A stretch of DNA of 64,000 bases from Euonymus europaeus (lineage: Eukaryota; Streptophyta; Magnoliopsida; Celastrales; Celastraceae): contig OY756967.1 in NCBI GenBank assembly GCA_963580455.1, positions 9,012,501 through 9,076,500 of the forward strand. Direction: 5' to 3'. The notes under the pieces were generated by a model. That model saw only the letters and a program-made list of their open reading frames with translations. It did no database searches and was not told the DNA's origin. This document shows positions 33,679 through 46,500 of the stretch, piece by piece. The position numbers were made by a program, and so were the translations under genes. Position 1 is the first letter of the stretch. The number at the start of each line of letters is the position of its first letter.

Positions 33679-35120
33679 TGATAAGTGCCAGAATATATGT
33701 TTTTAAAGTGATAAAATACTACCAAAGCAATGCCAAGAAATTGTGCTTAAAGCTGAATTTTCAAGATTATTGTACTTAAAATCTTCTTGGATGTTTTGCA
33801 GGTTAAGAGGTAGTAAGAGCTGTCGGAATGAGATTTGATCTTCAGAAAATTTTTAGAGGACACTTCAAGCTTTTCAGGAAGTGCTAGTTCACAAAAATCG
33901 GAGTTCGTTTGGGCCTCTAAAGGTTGCTTCGAAGTCAAGTTTGGAAGTTATATCCGAAGCAGAATTTCTGTTTGAAGACTAGACCTTTAGAAGCCCATAA
34001 CTTGAGTATCTGATGTCCAAATTGAGTGATTCAAAAGCCCATAATTATCTACACATTTGTATCTACAATATTGGTGAAGGGTTTGAGTTCATAATAGGCT
34101 TCGTTTAGGCCCAGAATGTAGTTACAAGATTAGTATGTAATTGGAAGTTGATGTCATTGATGATGCCATTTCCATTCAAAGAGTGGACAATCCACCACAT
34201 GAATTTGATGGAAAATCCACCACCAAAAGATGGATTGGAGGCAAAAAGAGGAGAAGGAAAAGAAGAAAACAAGGCTTGTGTTTGTACTTGTTTTTGTAAT
34301 TATGTTTTTATGTTTCATGTTTTATTTGGTTATGTATAACTGAACTATTATTAGTTAGGGCTTGTCTTGAAGCCCTAAGCATGCTTTCAATTTTATAAGT
34401 TGTGTGGATTTCAATTTCTACAAGCATGATGATTTTGATTTTTCCATGTTATGTGAGTTCTAGTATTGTGTTTCTTTGAGTAGCTGACTTTGAAACATGT
34501 ATTAGAATTAATTGTTGTAGAAAATGGTCAATTGCCTTGTTGAATATGTTCTTTCTTGTAACATATAATTCAGTTGAAAATGAATTATGAAAAATCAATT
34601 CTTGAATACCTAAGTACAAATACCATGTATTAGGATTCTTGTGACATTCATATTCTCTTTGCTCTTATTGGATTCTTGATTGTTGATTGATGCAGACGCC
34701 ATGCTAGATTTTGATTAAGAATACACGTAATGAGGTAGACGCCATACACTTTACATGCAATTAAGAGAGAATCATACAACTTGAGTTTGGCTATGACCTT
34801 TTTGTGAATGTTGTCATCATATGCTTGTTAAAATTGTTAGTCTATTATTTCTTATAAATTGTTTGAATGTTTTGTGGTGGATTGTGAGTCTTAGCTATTG
34901 TTTTCAACGTCAATTTCTTTGTCTTAATTTTTATCTATTACAAGATTTAACCCCCCCCCCCCCCCCCCCTTTTCCAACTTTTATAATTGTATCAATTATA
35001 TTCAAGTGTTAGATTATATATCTATTAGCATCACTCCTTATGGGATCAACTCTTACTTGTTCACTATATATTAATTGTACATTTGTAAGTATATTTTAAA
35101 TTGTTACTAACGACATAACA
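33679..35120 (+). mobile_element. 3' LTR of the Athila-type element (1442 bp)
   Basis: Starts TGATAAGTGCCAG right after the polypurine tract and ends CATAACA where satellite resumes (35121), giving TG...CA termini. 34385-34586 matches the 5' LTR remnant. It is noncoding; open frames at 34148-34339 and 34821-35012 are incidental. It contains a run of 19 C (34951-34969). The base following (ATCGG) would be the right target-site duplication, but its left partner is lost. Confidence 0.85.
34951..34969 (+). repeat. C19 homopolymer
   Basis: Nineteen consecutive C in the 3' LTR, preceded by TTTAA and followed by TTTTCC. The length is uncertain in any assembly because such runs are error-prone. Confidence 0.85.
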
Positions 35121-38100
35121 ATCGGTATACACTTTTTATTGTTATTTTCTGTCTAATTTTAAGAGAATAGGCTCCTTAGACTGTTTTTTTGCCAAGAGAT
35201 GAACTTTTAATCCTAATTGGGAGAAACCTTTAAAACATCCTTCATGGAGAGAGTTGAGCAATTCCAAACCCTCGAAGTTCATCATTGCACGCCTTTTATT
35301 GTTATTTTATGTCTAATTTTAAGAGAATAGGCTTCCTAGATTGTTTTGGTGCCAAAACATGAGCTTTCATTCCAAATTGGTCAAAACCTTTAAAAGATCC
35401 TCCATAAAGACAGTTGAGCATTTTCGAACCCTCGAAGTTCATCATTCCACACTTTTTATTGTTATATTAAGTCTAATTTTACGAGAATACGCTCTTAAAT
35501 TATTCCGTTGCAAAACATGAATTCGCATTCAAAATTAGAGAAAACCTTTAACAAAACCTTCAAGGAGAGAGTTGAGCTATTTCGAACGGTCAAAGTTGAT
35601 CAGTATACACTTTTATTGTTATTTTATGTCTAATTTTAAAAGAATAGGCTACCTAGATTGTTTTCTTGCCAAAAGATGAACTTTTATTCCAAATTGGACG
35701 AAACCTTTAAAACATCCTTCATGGGGAGAGTTGATAAATTCCGAACCCTCGATGTTCATCATTGCACAACTTTTATTGTTATTTTGTGTCTAATTTTACG
35801 AGAATAGGCTCCTTATATTGTTTCGTTGCAAAAGACGAACTTTCATTCCAAATTAGAGAAAACCTTTTAAAGAACCTTCATGGAGAGAGTTGAGCAATTT
35901 CGAATCGTCGAAGTTGATCGGTATACACTTTTTATTGTTATTTTATGTCTAATTTTAAGAGAATAGGCTCCTTAGACTGTTTTTTTGCCAAGCGATGAAC
36001 TTTTATTCCTAATTGGGAGAAACCTTTAAAACATCCTTCATGGAGAGAGTTGAGCAATTCCAAACCCTCGAAGTTCATCATTGCACGCCTTTTATTGTTA
36101 TTTTATGTCTAATTTTAAGAGAATAGGCTTCCTAGATTGTTTTGGTGCCAAAACATGAGCTTTCATTCCAAATTGGTCAAAACCTTTAAAAGATCCACCA
36201 CAAAGACAGTTGAGCATTTTCGAACCCTCGAAGTTCGTCATTCCACACTTTTTATTGTTATATTAAGTCTAATTTTACGAGAATACGCTCTTAAATTATT
36301 CCGTTGCAAAAGATGAATTTTCATTCAAAATTAGAGAAAACCTTTAACAGAACCTTCAAGGAGAGAGTTGAGCTATTTCGAACGGTCAAAGTTGATCAAT
36401 ATACACTTTTTATTGTTATTTTCTATCTAATTTTAGAAGAATAGGCTACGTAAATTGTTTTCTTGCCAAAAGATGAACTTTTATTCCAAATTGGACGAAA
36501 CCTTTAAAACATCCTTCATGGAGAGAGTTGATAAATTTTGAACCCTCGATGTTCATCATTGCACACCTTTTATTGTTATTTTGTGTCTAATTTTAAGAGA
36601 ATAGGCTTCCTAGATTGTTTTGGTGGCAAAAGATGAGCTTTCATTCCAAATTGGTGAAAACCTTTAAAAGATCCTCTACAAAGGGAGTTGAGCTTTTTAC
36701 AACCCTTGAAGTTCGTCATTGCACACTTCTTATAGTTATTTTAACTCCATTTTTACGAGTTTATGCTCCTTAATTTGTTTCATTGTAGAGGACGAACATT
36801 CATTCCAAATTAGAGAAAACCTTTTAAAAAACCTTCATGCAGAGAGTTGAACTATTTCGAACGGTCAAAGTTGATCGGTATACACTTTTTATTGTTATTT
36901 TATGTCTAATTTTAAGAGAATAGGCTCCTTAGATTGTTTTCTTTCTAAAAGATGAAATTTTATTTCAAATTGGACGAAACCTTCAAAACATCCTTCATGG
37001 AGAGAGTTGAGCATTTTTGAACCCTCGAAGTTCATCATTGCACACCTTTTATTGTTATTTTATGTCTAATTTTAGGACAGTAGGCTTCCTAGAATGTTTT
37101 AGTGCCAAAAGATGAACTTTGATTCTAAATTGGTCAAAACATTTGAAAGATCCTCCATGGAAAGAGTTGAGCATTTCCGAACCCTCGAGGTTCATAATTC
37201 CACACTTATTATTATTATTTTATGTCTAATTTTCCGAGAATAGGCTCCTTAAATTGTTTCGTTTCAAAAGATGAACTTTCATTCCAAATTAGAGAAAACT
37301 TTTAAAGGATCCTCCATGGGGAGAGTTGAGCATTTCCGAACACTCAAAGTTTATCTTTGCACACGTTTTGTTATTTTTTTTATGTTTAATTTTAAGAGAA
37401 TAGGCTCCTTAGATTGTTTTTTTGCCAAGAGATGAACTTTCATTCCTCATTGGGAGAAACCTTTAAAACATCCTTCATGGAGAGAGTTGAGCAATTCCAA
37501 ACCCTCGAAGTTCATCATTGCACGCCTTTTATTGTTATTTTATCTCTAATTTTAAGAGAATAGGCTTCCTAGATTGTTTTGGTGCCAAAACATGAGCTTT
37601 CATTCCAAATTGGTCAAAACCTTTAAAAGATCCTCCATAAAGACAGTTGACCATTTTCGAACCCTCGAAGTTCATCATTCCACACTTTTTATTGTTATAT
37701 TAAGTCTAATTTTACGAGAATACGCTCTTAAATTATTCCGTTGCAAAAGATGAATTCTCATTCAAAATTAGAGAAAACCTTTAAGAAAACCTTCAAGGAG
37801 AGAATTGAGCTATTTCGAACGGTCAAAGTTGATCAGTATACACCTTTTATTGTTATTTTATGTCTAATTTTAAAAGAATAGGCTACGTAGATTGTTTTCT
37901 TGTCAAAAGATGAACTTTTATTCCAAATTGGACGAAACCTTTAAAACATCCTTCATGGAGAGAGTTGATAAATTCCGAACCCTCGATGTTTATCATTGCA
38001 CACCTTTTATTGTTATTTTGTGTCTAATTTTACGAGAATAGGCTCCTTATATTGTTTCGTTGCAAAAGACGAACTTTCATTCCAAATTAGAGAAAACCTT

Positions 38101-40369
38101 TTAAAGAACCTTCATGGAGAGAGTTGAGCTATTTCGAACCGTCAAAGTTGATCGGTATACACTTTTTATTGTTATTTTATGTCCAATTTTAATAGAATAG
38201 GCTCCTTAGACTGTTTTTTTGCGAAGAGATGAACTTTTATTCCTAATTGGGAGTAACCTTTAAAACATCCTTCATGGAGAGAGTTGAGCAATTCCAAACC
38301 CTCGAAGTTCATCATTGCACGCCTTTTATTGTTATTTTATGTATAATTTTAAGAGAATAGGCTTCCTAGATTGTTTTGGTGCCAAAACATGAGCTTTCAT
38401 TCCAAATTGGTCAAACCCTTTAAAAGATCCTCCATAAAGACAGTTGAGCATTTGAGAACCCTCAAAGTTCGTCATTCCACACTTTTTATTGTTATATTAA
38501 GTCTAATTTCATGAGAATACGCTCTTAAATTATTCCTTTGCAAAAGATGAATATTCATTCAAAATTAGAGAAAACCTTTAACAGAACCTTCAAGGAGAGA
38601 GTTAAGCTATTTCGAACGGTCAAAGTTGATAAGTATACACTTTTTATTGTTATTTTATGTCTAATTTTAAAACAATAGGCTACGTAGATTGTTTTCTTGC
38701 CAAAAGATGAACTTTTATTCCAAATTGATAAATTCCGAACCCTCGATGTTCATCATTGCACACCTTTTATTGTTATTTTGTGTCTAATTTTAAAAGAATA
38801 GGCTTCCTAGATTGTTTTGGTGGCAAAAGATGAGCTTTCAATCCAAATTGGTGGATACCTTTAAAAGATCCTCTAGAAAGGGAGTTGAGGATTTTTGAAC
38901 CCTCGAAGTTCGTCATTGCACACATTTTATAGTTATTTTAAGTCCAATTTTACGAGAATACGCTCCTTAATTTGTTTCATTGCAAAGGACGAACATTCAT
39001 TCCAAATTAGAGAAAACCTTTTAAAAAACCTTCATGGAGAGAGTTGAACTATTTCGAACGGTCAAAGTTGATCGGTATACACTTTTTATTGTTATTTTAT
39101 GTCTAATTTTAAGAGAATAGGCTCCTTAGATTGTTTTCTTTCCAAAAGATGAACTTTTATTTCTAATTGGACGAAACCTTCAAAACATCTTTCATGGAGA
39201 GAGTTGAGCATTTTCGAACCCTCGAAGTTCATCATTGCACACTTTTTATTGTTATTTTATGTATAATTTTAGGACAATAGGCTTCTTCGATTGTTTTAGT
39301 GCCAAAAGATGAACTTTGATTCTAAATTGGTCAAAACATTTGAAAGATCCTCCATGGAAAGAGTAGAGCATTTCCGAACCCTCGAGGTTCATAATTCCAC
39401 ACTTATTATTGTTATTTTATGAATTATTTTATGAGAATAGGCTCCTTAAATTGTTTTGTTTCAAAAGACGAACTTTCATTCCAAATTAGAGAAAACTTTT
39501 AAAGGATCCTCTATGGAGAGAGTTGAGCATTTGCGAACCCTCAAAGTTTATCTTTGCACACGTTTTATTATTTTTTTTATGTCTAATTTTAAGAGAATAG
39601 GCTCCTTAGACTGTTTCATTGCCAAAAGATTAACTTTCAATCCAGATTGGATAAAACCTTTAAAAGATCCTCGAAGAAGAGAGTTGAGCATTAACGAACC
39701 CGCGGGGTTCATTATTGCACACTTTTTATTGTTATTTTATGTCTAATTTTACGAGAATAGGCTCCTTATATTGTTTCGTTGCAAAAGATAACTTTCTTTC
39801 AAAATAGAGAAAACCTTTTAAAGAAACTTCATGGAGAGAGTTGAGCTATTTCGAACCGTCAAAGTTGATCGGTATACACTTTTTATTGTTATTTTATGTC
39901 TAATTTTAAGAGAATAGGCTCGTTAGACTGTTTTTTTGCCAAGAGATGAACTTTTATTCCTAATTGGGAGAAACCTTTAAAACATCCTTCATGGAGAGAG
40001 TTGAGCAATTCCAAACCCTCGAAGTTCATCATTGCACGCCTTTTATTGTTATTTTATGTCTAATTTTAAGAGAATAGGCTTCCTAGATTGTTTTGGTGCC
40101 AAAACATGAGCTTTATTCCAAATTGGTCAAAACATTTAAAAGATCCACCACAAAGATAGTTGAGCATTTTCGAACCCTCGAAGTTCGTCATTCCACACTT
40201 TTTATTGTTATATTAAGTCTAATTTTACGAGAATACGCTCTTAAATTATTCCGTTGCAAAAGATGAATTTTCATTCAAAATTAGAGAAAACCTTTAACAG
40301 AACATTCAAGGAGAGAGTTTAGCTATTTCAAACGGTCAAAGTTGATCAGTATACAGTTTTTATTGTTAT

Positions 40370-41169
40370 TTTATGTCTAATTTTAAAAGAATAGGCTACG
40401 TAGATTGTTTTCTTGCCAAAAGAAGAACTTTTATTCCAAATTAGACGAAACCTTTAAAACATCCTTCATGGAGAAAGTTGAGCATTTTCGAACCCTCGAA
40501 GTTCATCATTGCACACTTTTTATTGTTATTTTATGTCTAATTTTAAGACAATAGGCTTCCTAGATTGTTTTAGTGCCAAAAGATGAACTTTGATTCTAAA
40601 TTGGTCAAAACATTTGAAAGATCCTCCATGGAAGGAGTTGAGCATTTCCGAACCCTCGAGGTTCATAATTCCACACTTATTATTGTTATTTTATGTCTAA
40701 TTTTATGAGAATAGGCTCCTTAAATTGTTTCGTTTCAAAAGACGAACTTTCATTCCAAATTAGAGAAAACTTTTAAAGGATCCTCCACGGAGAGAGTTGA
40801 GCATTTCCGAACCCTCAAAGTTTATCTTTGCACACGGTTGTTATTTTTTTTATGTCTAATTTTAAGAGAATAGGCTCCTTAGATTGTTTCATTGCCAAAA
40901 GATTAACTTTCAATCCCGATTGGATAAAACCTTTAAAAGATCCTCGAAGGAGAGAGTTGAGCATTAACGAACCCGCGGGGTTCATTATTGCACACTTTTT
41001 ATTGTTATTTTATGTCTAATTTTACGAGAATAGGCTCCTTATATTCTTTCCTTGCAAAAGACGAACTTTCATTCCAAATTAGAGAAAACCATTTAAAGAT
41101 CCTTCACGGAGAGAGTTGAGCTATTTCGAACCGTCAAAGTTGATCGGTATACACTTTTTATTGTTATTT
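40370..41169 (+). repeat. Dispersed near-identical satellite block, copy a
   Basis: About 800 bp (five monomers) that recur at 48509-49308 (offset 8139) and 60219-61018 (offset 19849). Shared private variants: AATCCCGATTGG, CCCGCGGGGTTC, TATTCTTTCCTTGC and CCATTTAAAGATCCTTCACGG. Confidence 0.85.
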
Positions 41170-41972
41170 TATGTCTAATTTTAAGAGAATAGGCTCCTTA
41201 GATTGTTTTTTTGCCAAGAGATGAACTTTTATTCCTAATTGGACGAAACCTTCAAAACATCCTTCATGGAGAGAGTTGAGCATTTTCGAACCCTCGAAGT
41301 TCATCATTGCACAATTTTGATTGTTATTTTATGTCTAATTTTAAGACAATAGGCTTCCTAGATTGTTTTAGTGCCAAAACATGAACTTTGATTCTAAATT
41401 GGTCAAAACATTTGAAAGATCCTCCGTGGAAAGAGTTGAGCATTTCCGAACCCTCGAGGTTTATAATTCCACACTTATTATTGTTATTTTATGTCTAATT
41501 TTACGAGAATAGGCTCCTTAAATTGTTTCGTTTCAAAAGACGAACTTTCATTCCAAATTAGAGAAAACTTTTAAAGGATCCACCATGGAGAGAGTCGAGC
41601 ATTTCCGAACCCTCAAAGTTTATCTTTGCACACGTTTTGTTATTTTTTTTATGTCTAATTTTAAGAGAATAGGCTCCTTAGATTGTTTCATTGCCAAAAG
41701 ATTAACTTTCAATCCAGATTGGATAAAACCTTCAAAAGATCCTCGAAGGAGAGAGTTGAGCATTAACGAACCCGAGAGGTTCATTATTGCACACTTTTTA
41801 TTGTTATTTTATGTCTAATTTTACGAGAATAGGCTCCTTATAATGTTTCATTGCAAAAGATGAACTTTCATTCCAAGATAGAGAAAACCTTTTAAAAAAC
41901 CTTCATGGAGAGAGTTGAGCTATTTCGAACGGTCAAAGTTGATCAGTATACACTTTTTATTGTTATTTTATG

Positions 41973-43564
41973 TAAAATTTTAAGAGAATAGGCTCCTTAG
42001 ACTATTTTTTCCCAAGAGATGAACTTTTATTCCTAATTGGGAGAAACCTTTAAAACATCCTTCATAGAGAGAGTTGAGCAATTCCAAACCCTCGAAGTTC
42101 ATCATTGCACGCCTTTTATTGTTATTTTTTGTCTAATTTTAAGAGAATAGGCTTCCTAGATTGTTTTGGTGCCAAAACATGAGCTTTCATTCCAAATTGG
42201 TCAAAACCTTTAAAAGATCCTCGAGGAGAGAGTTGAGCATTAACGAACCCGCGAGGTTCATTATTGCACACTTTTTATTGTTATTTTATGTCTAATTTTA
42301 CTAGAATAAGCTCCTTATATTGTTTCGTTGCAAAAGACGAACTTTCATTCCAAATTAGTGAAAACCTTTTAAAGAACCTTCATGGAGAGAGTTGAGCTAT
42401 TTCGAACCGTCAAAGTTGATCGAGATACACTTTTTATTGTTATTGTATGCCTAATTTTAAGAGAATAGGCTCCTTAGACTGTTTTTTTGCCAAGAGATGA
42501 ACTTTTATTCCTAATTGGGAGAAACCTTTAAAACATCCTTCATGGAGAGAGTTGAGCAATTCCAAACCCTCGAAGTTCATCATTGCACGCCTTTTATTGT
42601 TATTTTTTGTCTAATTTTAAGAGAATAGGCTTCCTAGATTGTTTTGGTGCCAAAACATGAGCTTTCATTCCAAATTGCTCAAAACCTTTAAAAGATCCTC
42701 GAGGAGAGAGTTGAGCATTAACGAAACTGCAAGGTTCATTATTGCACACTTTTTATTGTTATTTTATGTCTAATTTTACTAGAATAAGCTCCTTATATTG
42801 TTTCGTTGCAAAAGACGAACTTTCATTCCAAATTAGTGATAACCTTTTAAAGAACCTTCATGGAGAGAGTTGAGCTATTTCGAACCGTCAAAGTTGATCG
42901 AGATACACTTTTTATTGTTATTGTATGTCTAATTTTAAGAGAATAGGCTCCTTAGACTGTTTTTTTGCCAAGAGATGAACTTTTATTCCTAATTGGGAGA
43001 AACCTTTAAAACATCCTTCATGGAGAGAGTTGAGCAATTCCAAACCCTCGAAGTTCATCATTGCACGCCTTTTATTGTTATTTTTTGTCTAATTTTAAGA
43101 GAATAGGCTTCCTAGATTGTTTTGGTGCCAAAACATGAGCTTTCATTCCAAATTGGTCAAAACCTTTAAAAGATCCTCGAGGAGAGAGTTGAGAATTAAC
43201 GAACCCGCGAGGTTCATTGTTGCACACTTTTTATTGTTATTTTATGTCTAATTTTATGAGAATAAGCTCCTTATATTGTTTCGTTGCAAAAGACGAACTT
43301 TCATTCCAAATTAGAGGAAACGTTTTAAAGAACCTTCATGGAGAGAGTTGAGGTATTTCGAACCGTCAAAGTTGATCGAGATACACTTTTTATTGTTATT
43401 GTATGTCTAATTTTAAGAGAATAGGCTCCTTAGACTGTTTTTTTGCCAAGAGATGAACTTTTATTCCTAATTGGGAGAAACCTTTAAAACATCCTTCATG
43501 GAGAGAGTTGAGCAATTCCAAATCCTCGAAGTTCATCATTGCACGCCTTTTATTGTTATTTTAT
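41973..43564 (+). repeat. 478-bp 3-monomer subarray
   Basis: Three tandem units starting at 41973, 42450 and 42928 (477-478 bp each), then one further M6 (43405-43564). Each unit is M6, then a chimera with M7 front and M4 back (TTTTGGTGCC... then CCTCGAGGAGAGAG), then M5. Units share private variants (TACTAGAATAAGCTCC in two units; GATCGAGATACAC; TTGTATG), so they spread by local amplification. Confidence 0.9.
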
Positions 43565-46500
43565 GTATAATTTTAAGAGAATAGGCTTCCTAGATTGTTT
43601 TGGTGCCAAAACATGAGCTTTTATTCGAAATTGGTCAAAACCTTTAAAAGATCCTCCATAAAGACAGTTGAGCATTTCGGAACCCTCGAAGTTCGTCATT
43701 CCACACTTTTTATTGTTATATTAAGTCTAATTTTACGAGAATACGCTCTTAAATTATTCTGTTGCAAAAGATGAATTTTCATTCAAAATTAGAGAAAACC
43801 TTTAACAGAACATTCAAGGAGAGAGTTGAGCTATTTCAAACGGTCAAAGTTGATCAGTATACACTTTTTATTGTTATTTTATGTCTAATTTTAAAAGAAT
43901 AGGCTACGTAGATTGTTTTCTTGCCAAAAGATGAACTTTTATTCCAAATTGGACGAAACATTTAAAACATCATTCACGGAGAGAGTTGATAAATTCCGAA
44001 CCCTCGATGTTCATCATTGCACACCTTTTATTGTTATTTTGTGTCTAATTTTAATAGAATAGGCTTCCTAGATTGTTTTGGTGGCAAAAGATGAGCTTTT
44101 ATTCCAAATTGGTGAAAACCTTTAAAAGATCCTCTACAAAGGGAGTTGAGCATTTTCGAACCCTCGAAGTTCGTCATTGCACACTTTTTATAGTTATTTT
44201 AAGTCCAATTTTACGAGAATACACTCCTTAATTTGTTTCATTGCAACGGACGAACATTCATTCCAAATTAGAGAAAACTTTTTAAAAAATCTTCATGGAG
44301 AGAGTTGAACTATTTCGAAGGGTCAAAGTTGATCGGTATACACTTTTTACTGTTATTTTATGTCAAATTTTAAGAAAATAGGCTCCTTAGATTGTTTTCT
44401 ATCTAAAAGATGAACTTTTATTTCAAATTGGACGAAACCTTCAAAACATCCTTCATGGAGAGAGTTGAGCATTTTCGAACCCTCGAAGTTCATCATTGCA
44501 AACCTTTTATTGTTATTTTTTATCTAATTTTACGAGAATAGGCTTCATAGATTGTTTTGGTGCCAAAACATGAGCTTTCATTCCAAATTGGTCAGAACCT
44601 TTAAAAGATCCTCGTAGGAGAGAGTTGAGCATTAACGAACCCGCGAGGTTCATTATTGCACACTTTTTATTGTTATTTTATGTCTAATTTTACGAGAATA
44701 GGCTCCTTATATTGTTTCGTTGCAAAAGAGGAACTTTCATTCCAAATTAGAGAAAAAGTTTTAAAGAACCATCATGGAGAGAGTTGAGCTATTTCGAACC
44801 ATCAAAGTTGATCGAGATACACTTTTTATTGTTATTGTATGTCTAATTTTAAGAGAATAGGCTCCTTAGACTGTTTTTTGCCAAGAGATAAACTTTTATT
44901 CCTAATTGGGAGAAACCTTTAAAACATCCTTCATGGAGAGAGTTGAGCAATTCCAAACCCTCGAAGTTCATCATTGCATGCCTTTTATTGTTATTTTATG
45001 TATAATTTTAAGAGAATAGGCTTCCAAGATTGTTTTGGTGCCAAAACATGAGCTTTCATTCGAAATTGGTCAAAACCTTTAAAAGATCCTCCATAAAGAC
45101 AGTTGAGCATTTGCGAACCCTCAAAGTTCGTCATTCCACACTTTTTATAGTTATATTAAGTCTAATTTTATGAGAATACGCTCTTAAATTATTCCTTTGC
45201 AAAAGATGAATTTTCATTCAAAGTTAGAGAAAACCCTTAACAGAACCTTCAAGGAGAGAGTTAAGCTATTTCGAACGGTCAAAGTTGATAAGTATACACT
45301 TTTTATTGTTATTTTATGTCTAATTTTAAAACAGTAGGCTACGTAGATTGTTTTCTTGCCAAAAGATGAACTTTTATTCCAAATTGGACGAAACCTTTAA
45401 AACATCCTTCATGGAGAGAGTTGATAAATTCCGAACCCTCGTTGTTCATCATTGCACACCTTTTATTGTTACTTTTTGTCTAATTTTAAGAGAATATGCT
45501 TCCTAGATTGTTTTGGTGGCAAAAGATGAGCTTTCAATCCAAATTGGTGAATACCTTTAAAAGATCCTCTAGAAAGGGAGTTGAGGATTTTTGAACCCTC
45601 GAAGTTCGTCATTGCACACTTTTTATAGTTATTTTAAGTCCAATTTTACGAGAATACGCTCCTTAATTTGTTTCATTGCAAAGGACGAACATTCATTCCA
45701 AATTAGAGAAACCCTTTTAAAAAACATTCATGGAGAGAGTTGAACTATTTCGAAGGGTCAAAGTTGATCGATATACACTTTTTATTGTTATTTTATGTCA
45801 AATTTTAAGAGAATAGGCTCCTCAGATTGTTTTCTATCTAAAAGATGAACTTTTATTTCAAATTGGACGAAACCTTCAAAACATCCTTCATGGAGAGAGT
45901 TGAGCATTTTCGAACCCTCGAAGTTCATCATTGCACACCTTTTATTGTTACTTTTTGTCTAATTTTAAGAGAATATGCTTCCTAGATTGTTTTGGTGGCA
46001 AAAGATGAGCTTTCAATCCAAATTGGTGAATACCTTTAAAAGATCCTCTAGAAAGGGAGTTGAGGATTTTTGAACCCTCGAAGTTCGTCATTGCACACTT
46101 TTTATAGTTATTTTAAGTCCAATTTTACGAGAATACGCTCCTTAATTTGTTTCATTGCAAAAGACGAACTTTCATTCCAAATTAGAGAAAAACTTTTAAA
46201 GAACCTTCATGGAGAGAGTTGAGCTATTTCGAACCGTCAAAGTTGATCGAGATACACTTTTTATTGTTATTGTATGTCTAATTTTAAGAGAATAGGCTCC
46301 TTAGACTGTTTTTTTTGCCAAGAGATAAACTTTTATTCCTAATTGGGAGAAACCTTTAAAACATCCTTCATGGAGAGAGTTGAGCAATTCCAAACCCTCG
46401 AAGTTCATCATTGCATGCCTTTTATTGTTATTTTATGTATAATTTTAAGAGAATAGGCTTCCTAGATTGTTTTGGTGCCAAAACATGAGCTTTCATTCGA

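Larger units (their letters stand above)
23693..35120 (+). mobile_element. Degenerate Athila-type Ty3/gypsy LTR retrotransposon
   Basis: Order on the plus strand: 202-bp 5' LTR remnant, gag fragment, protease, reverse transcriptase, RNase H, integrase (split by a solo LTR), spacer with the GGGAGGCAACCC motif, ORF2, 3' noncoding region with polypurine tracts, 3' LTR. Athila lineage is supported by the protease VNLMP context, the reverse transcriptase core FMDDFSVFG, the post-pol GGGAGGCAACCC box, an extra ORF after pol, and an LTR starting TGATAAGTGCC after a G-rich tract. No intact target-site duplication flanks the nest: left flank CTTTC, right flank ATCGG. About 72 bp of the M5 monomer is absent between the two flanks. 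The element cannot act autonomously: 5' LTR, primer-binding site and gag N-terminus are missing and coding is broken at several places. Confidence 0.9.

Noticed and set aside
22154..35120. One intact retrotransposon with TGTTGG as its 5' LTR start
   Set aside because: The left segment does not match the 3' LTR except for 202 bp at 23693-23894, the 3' LTR starts with TGATAAG, and no target-site duplication matches.
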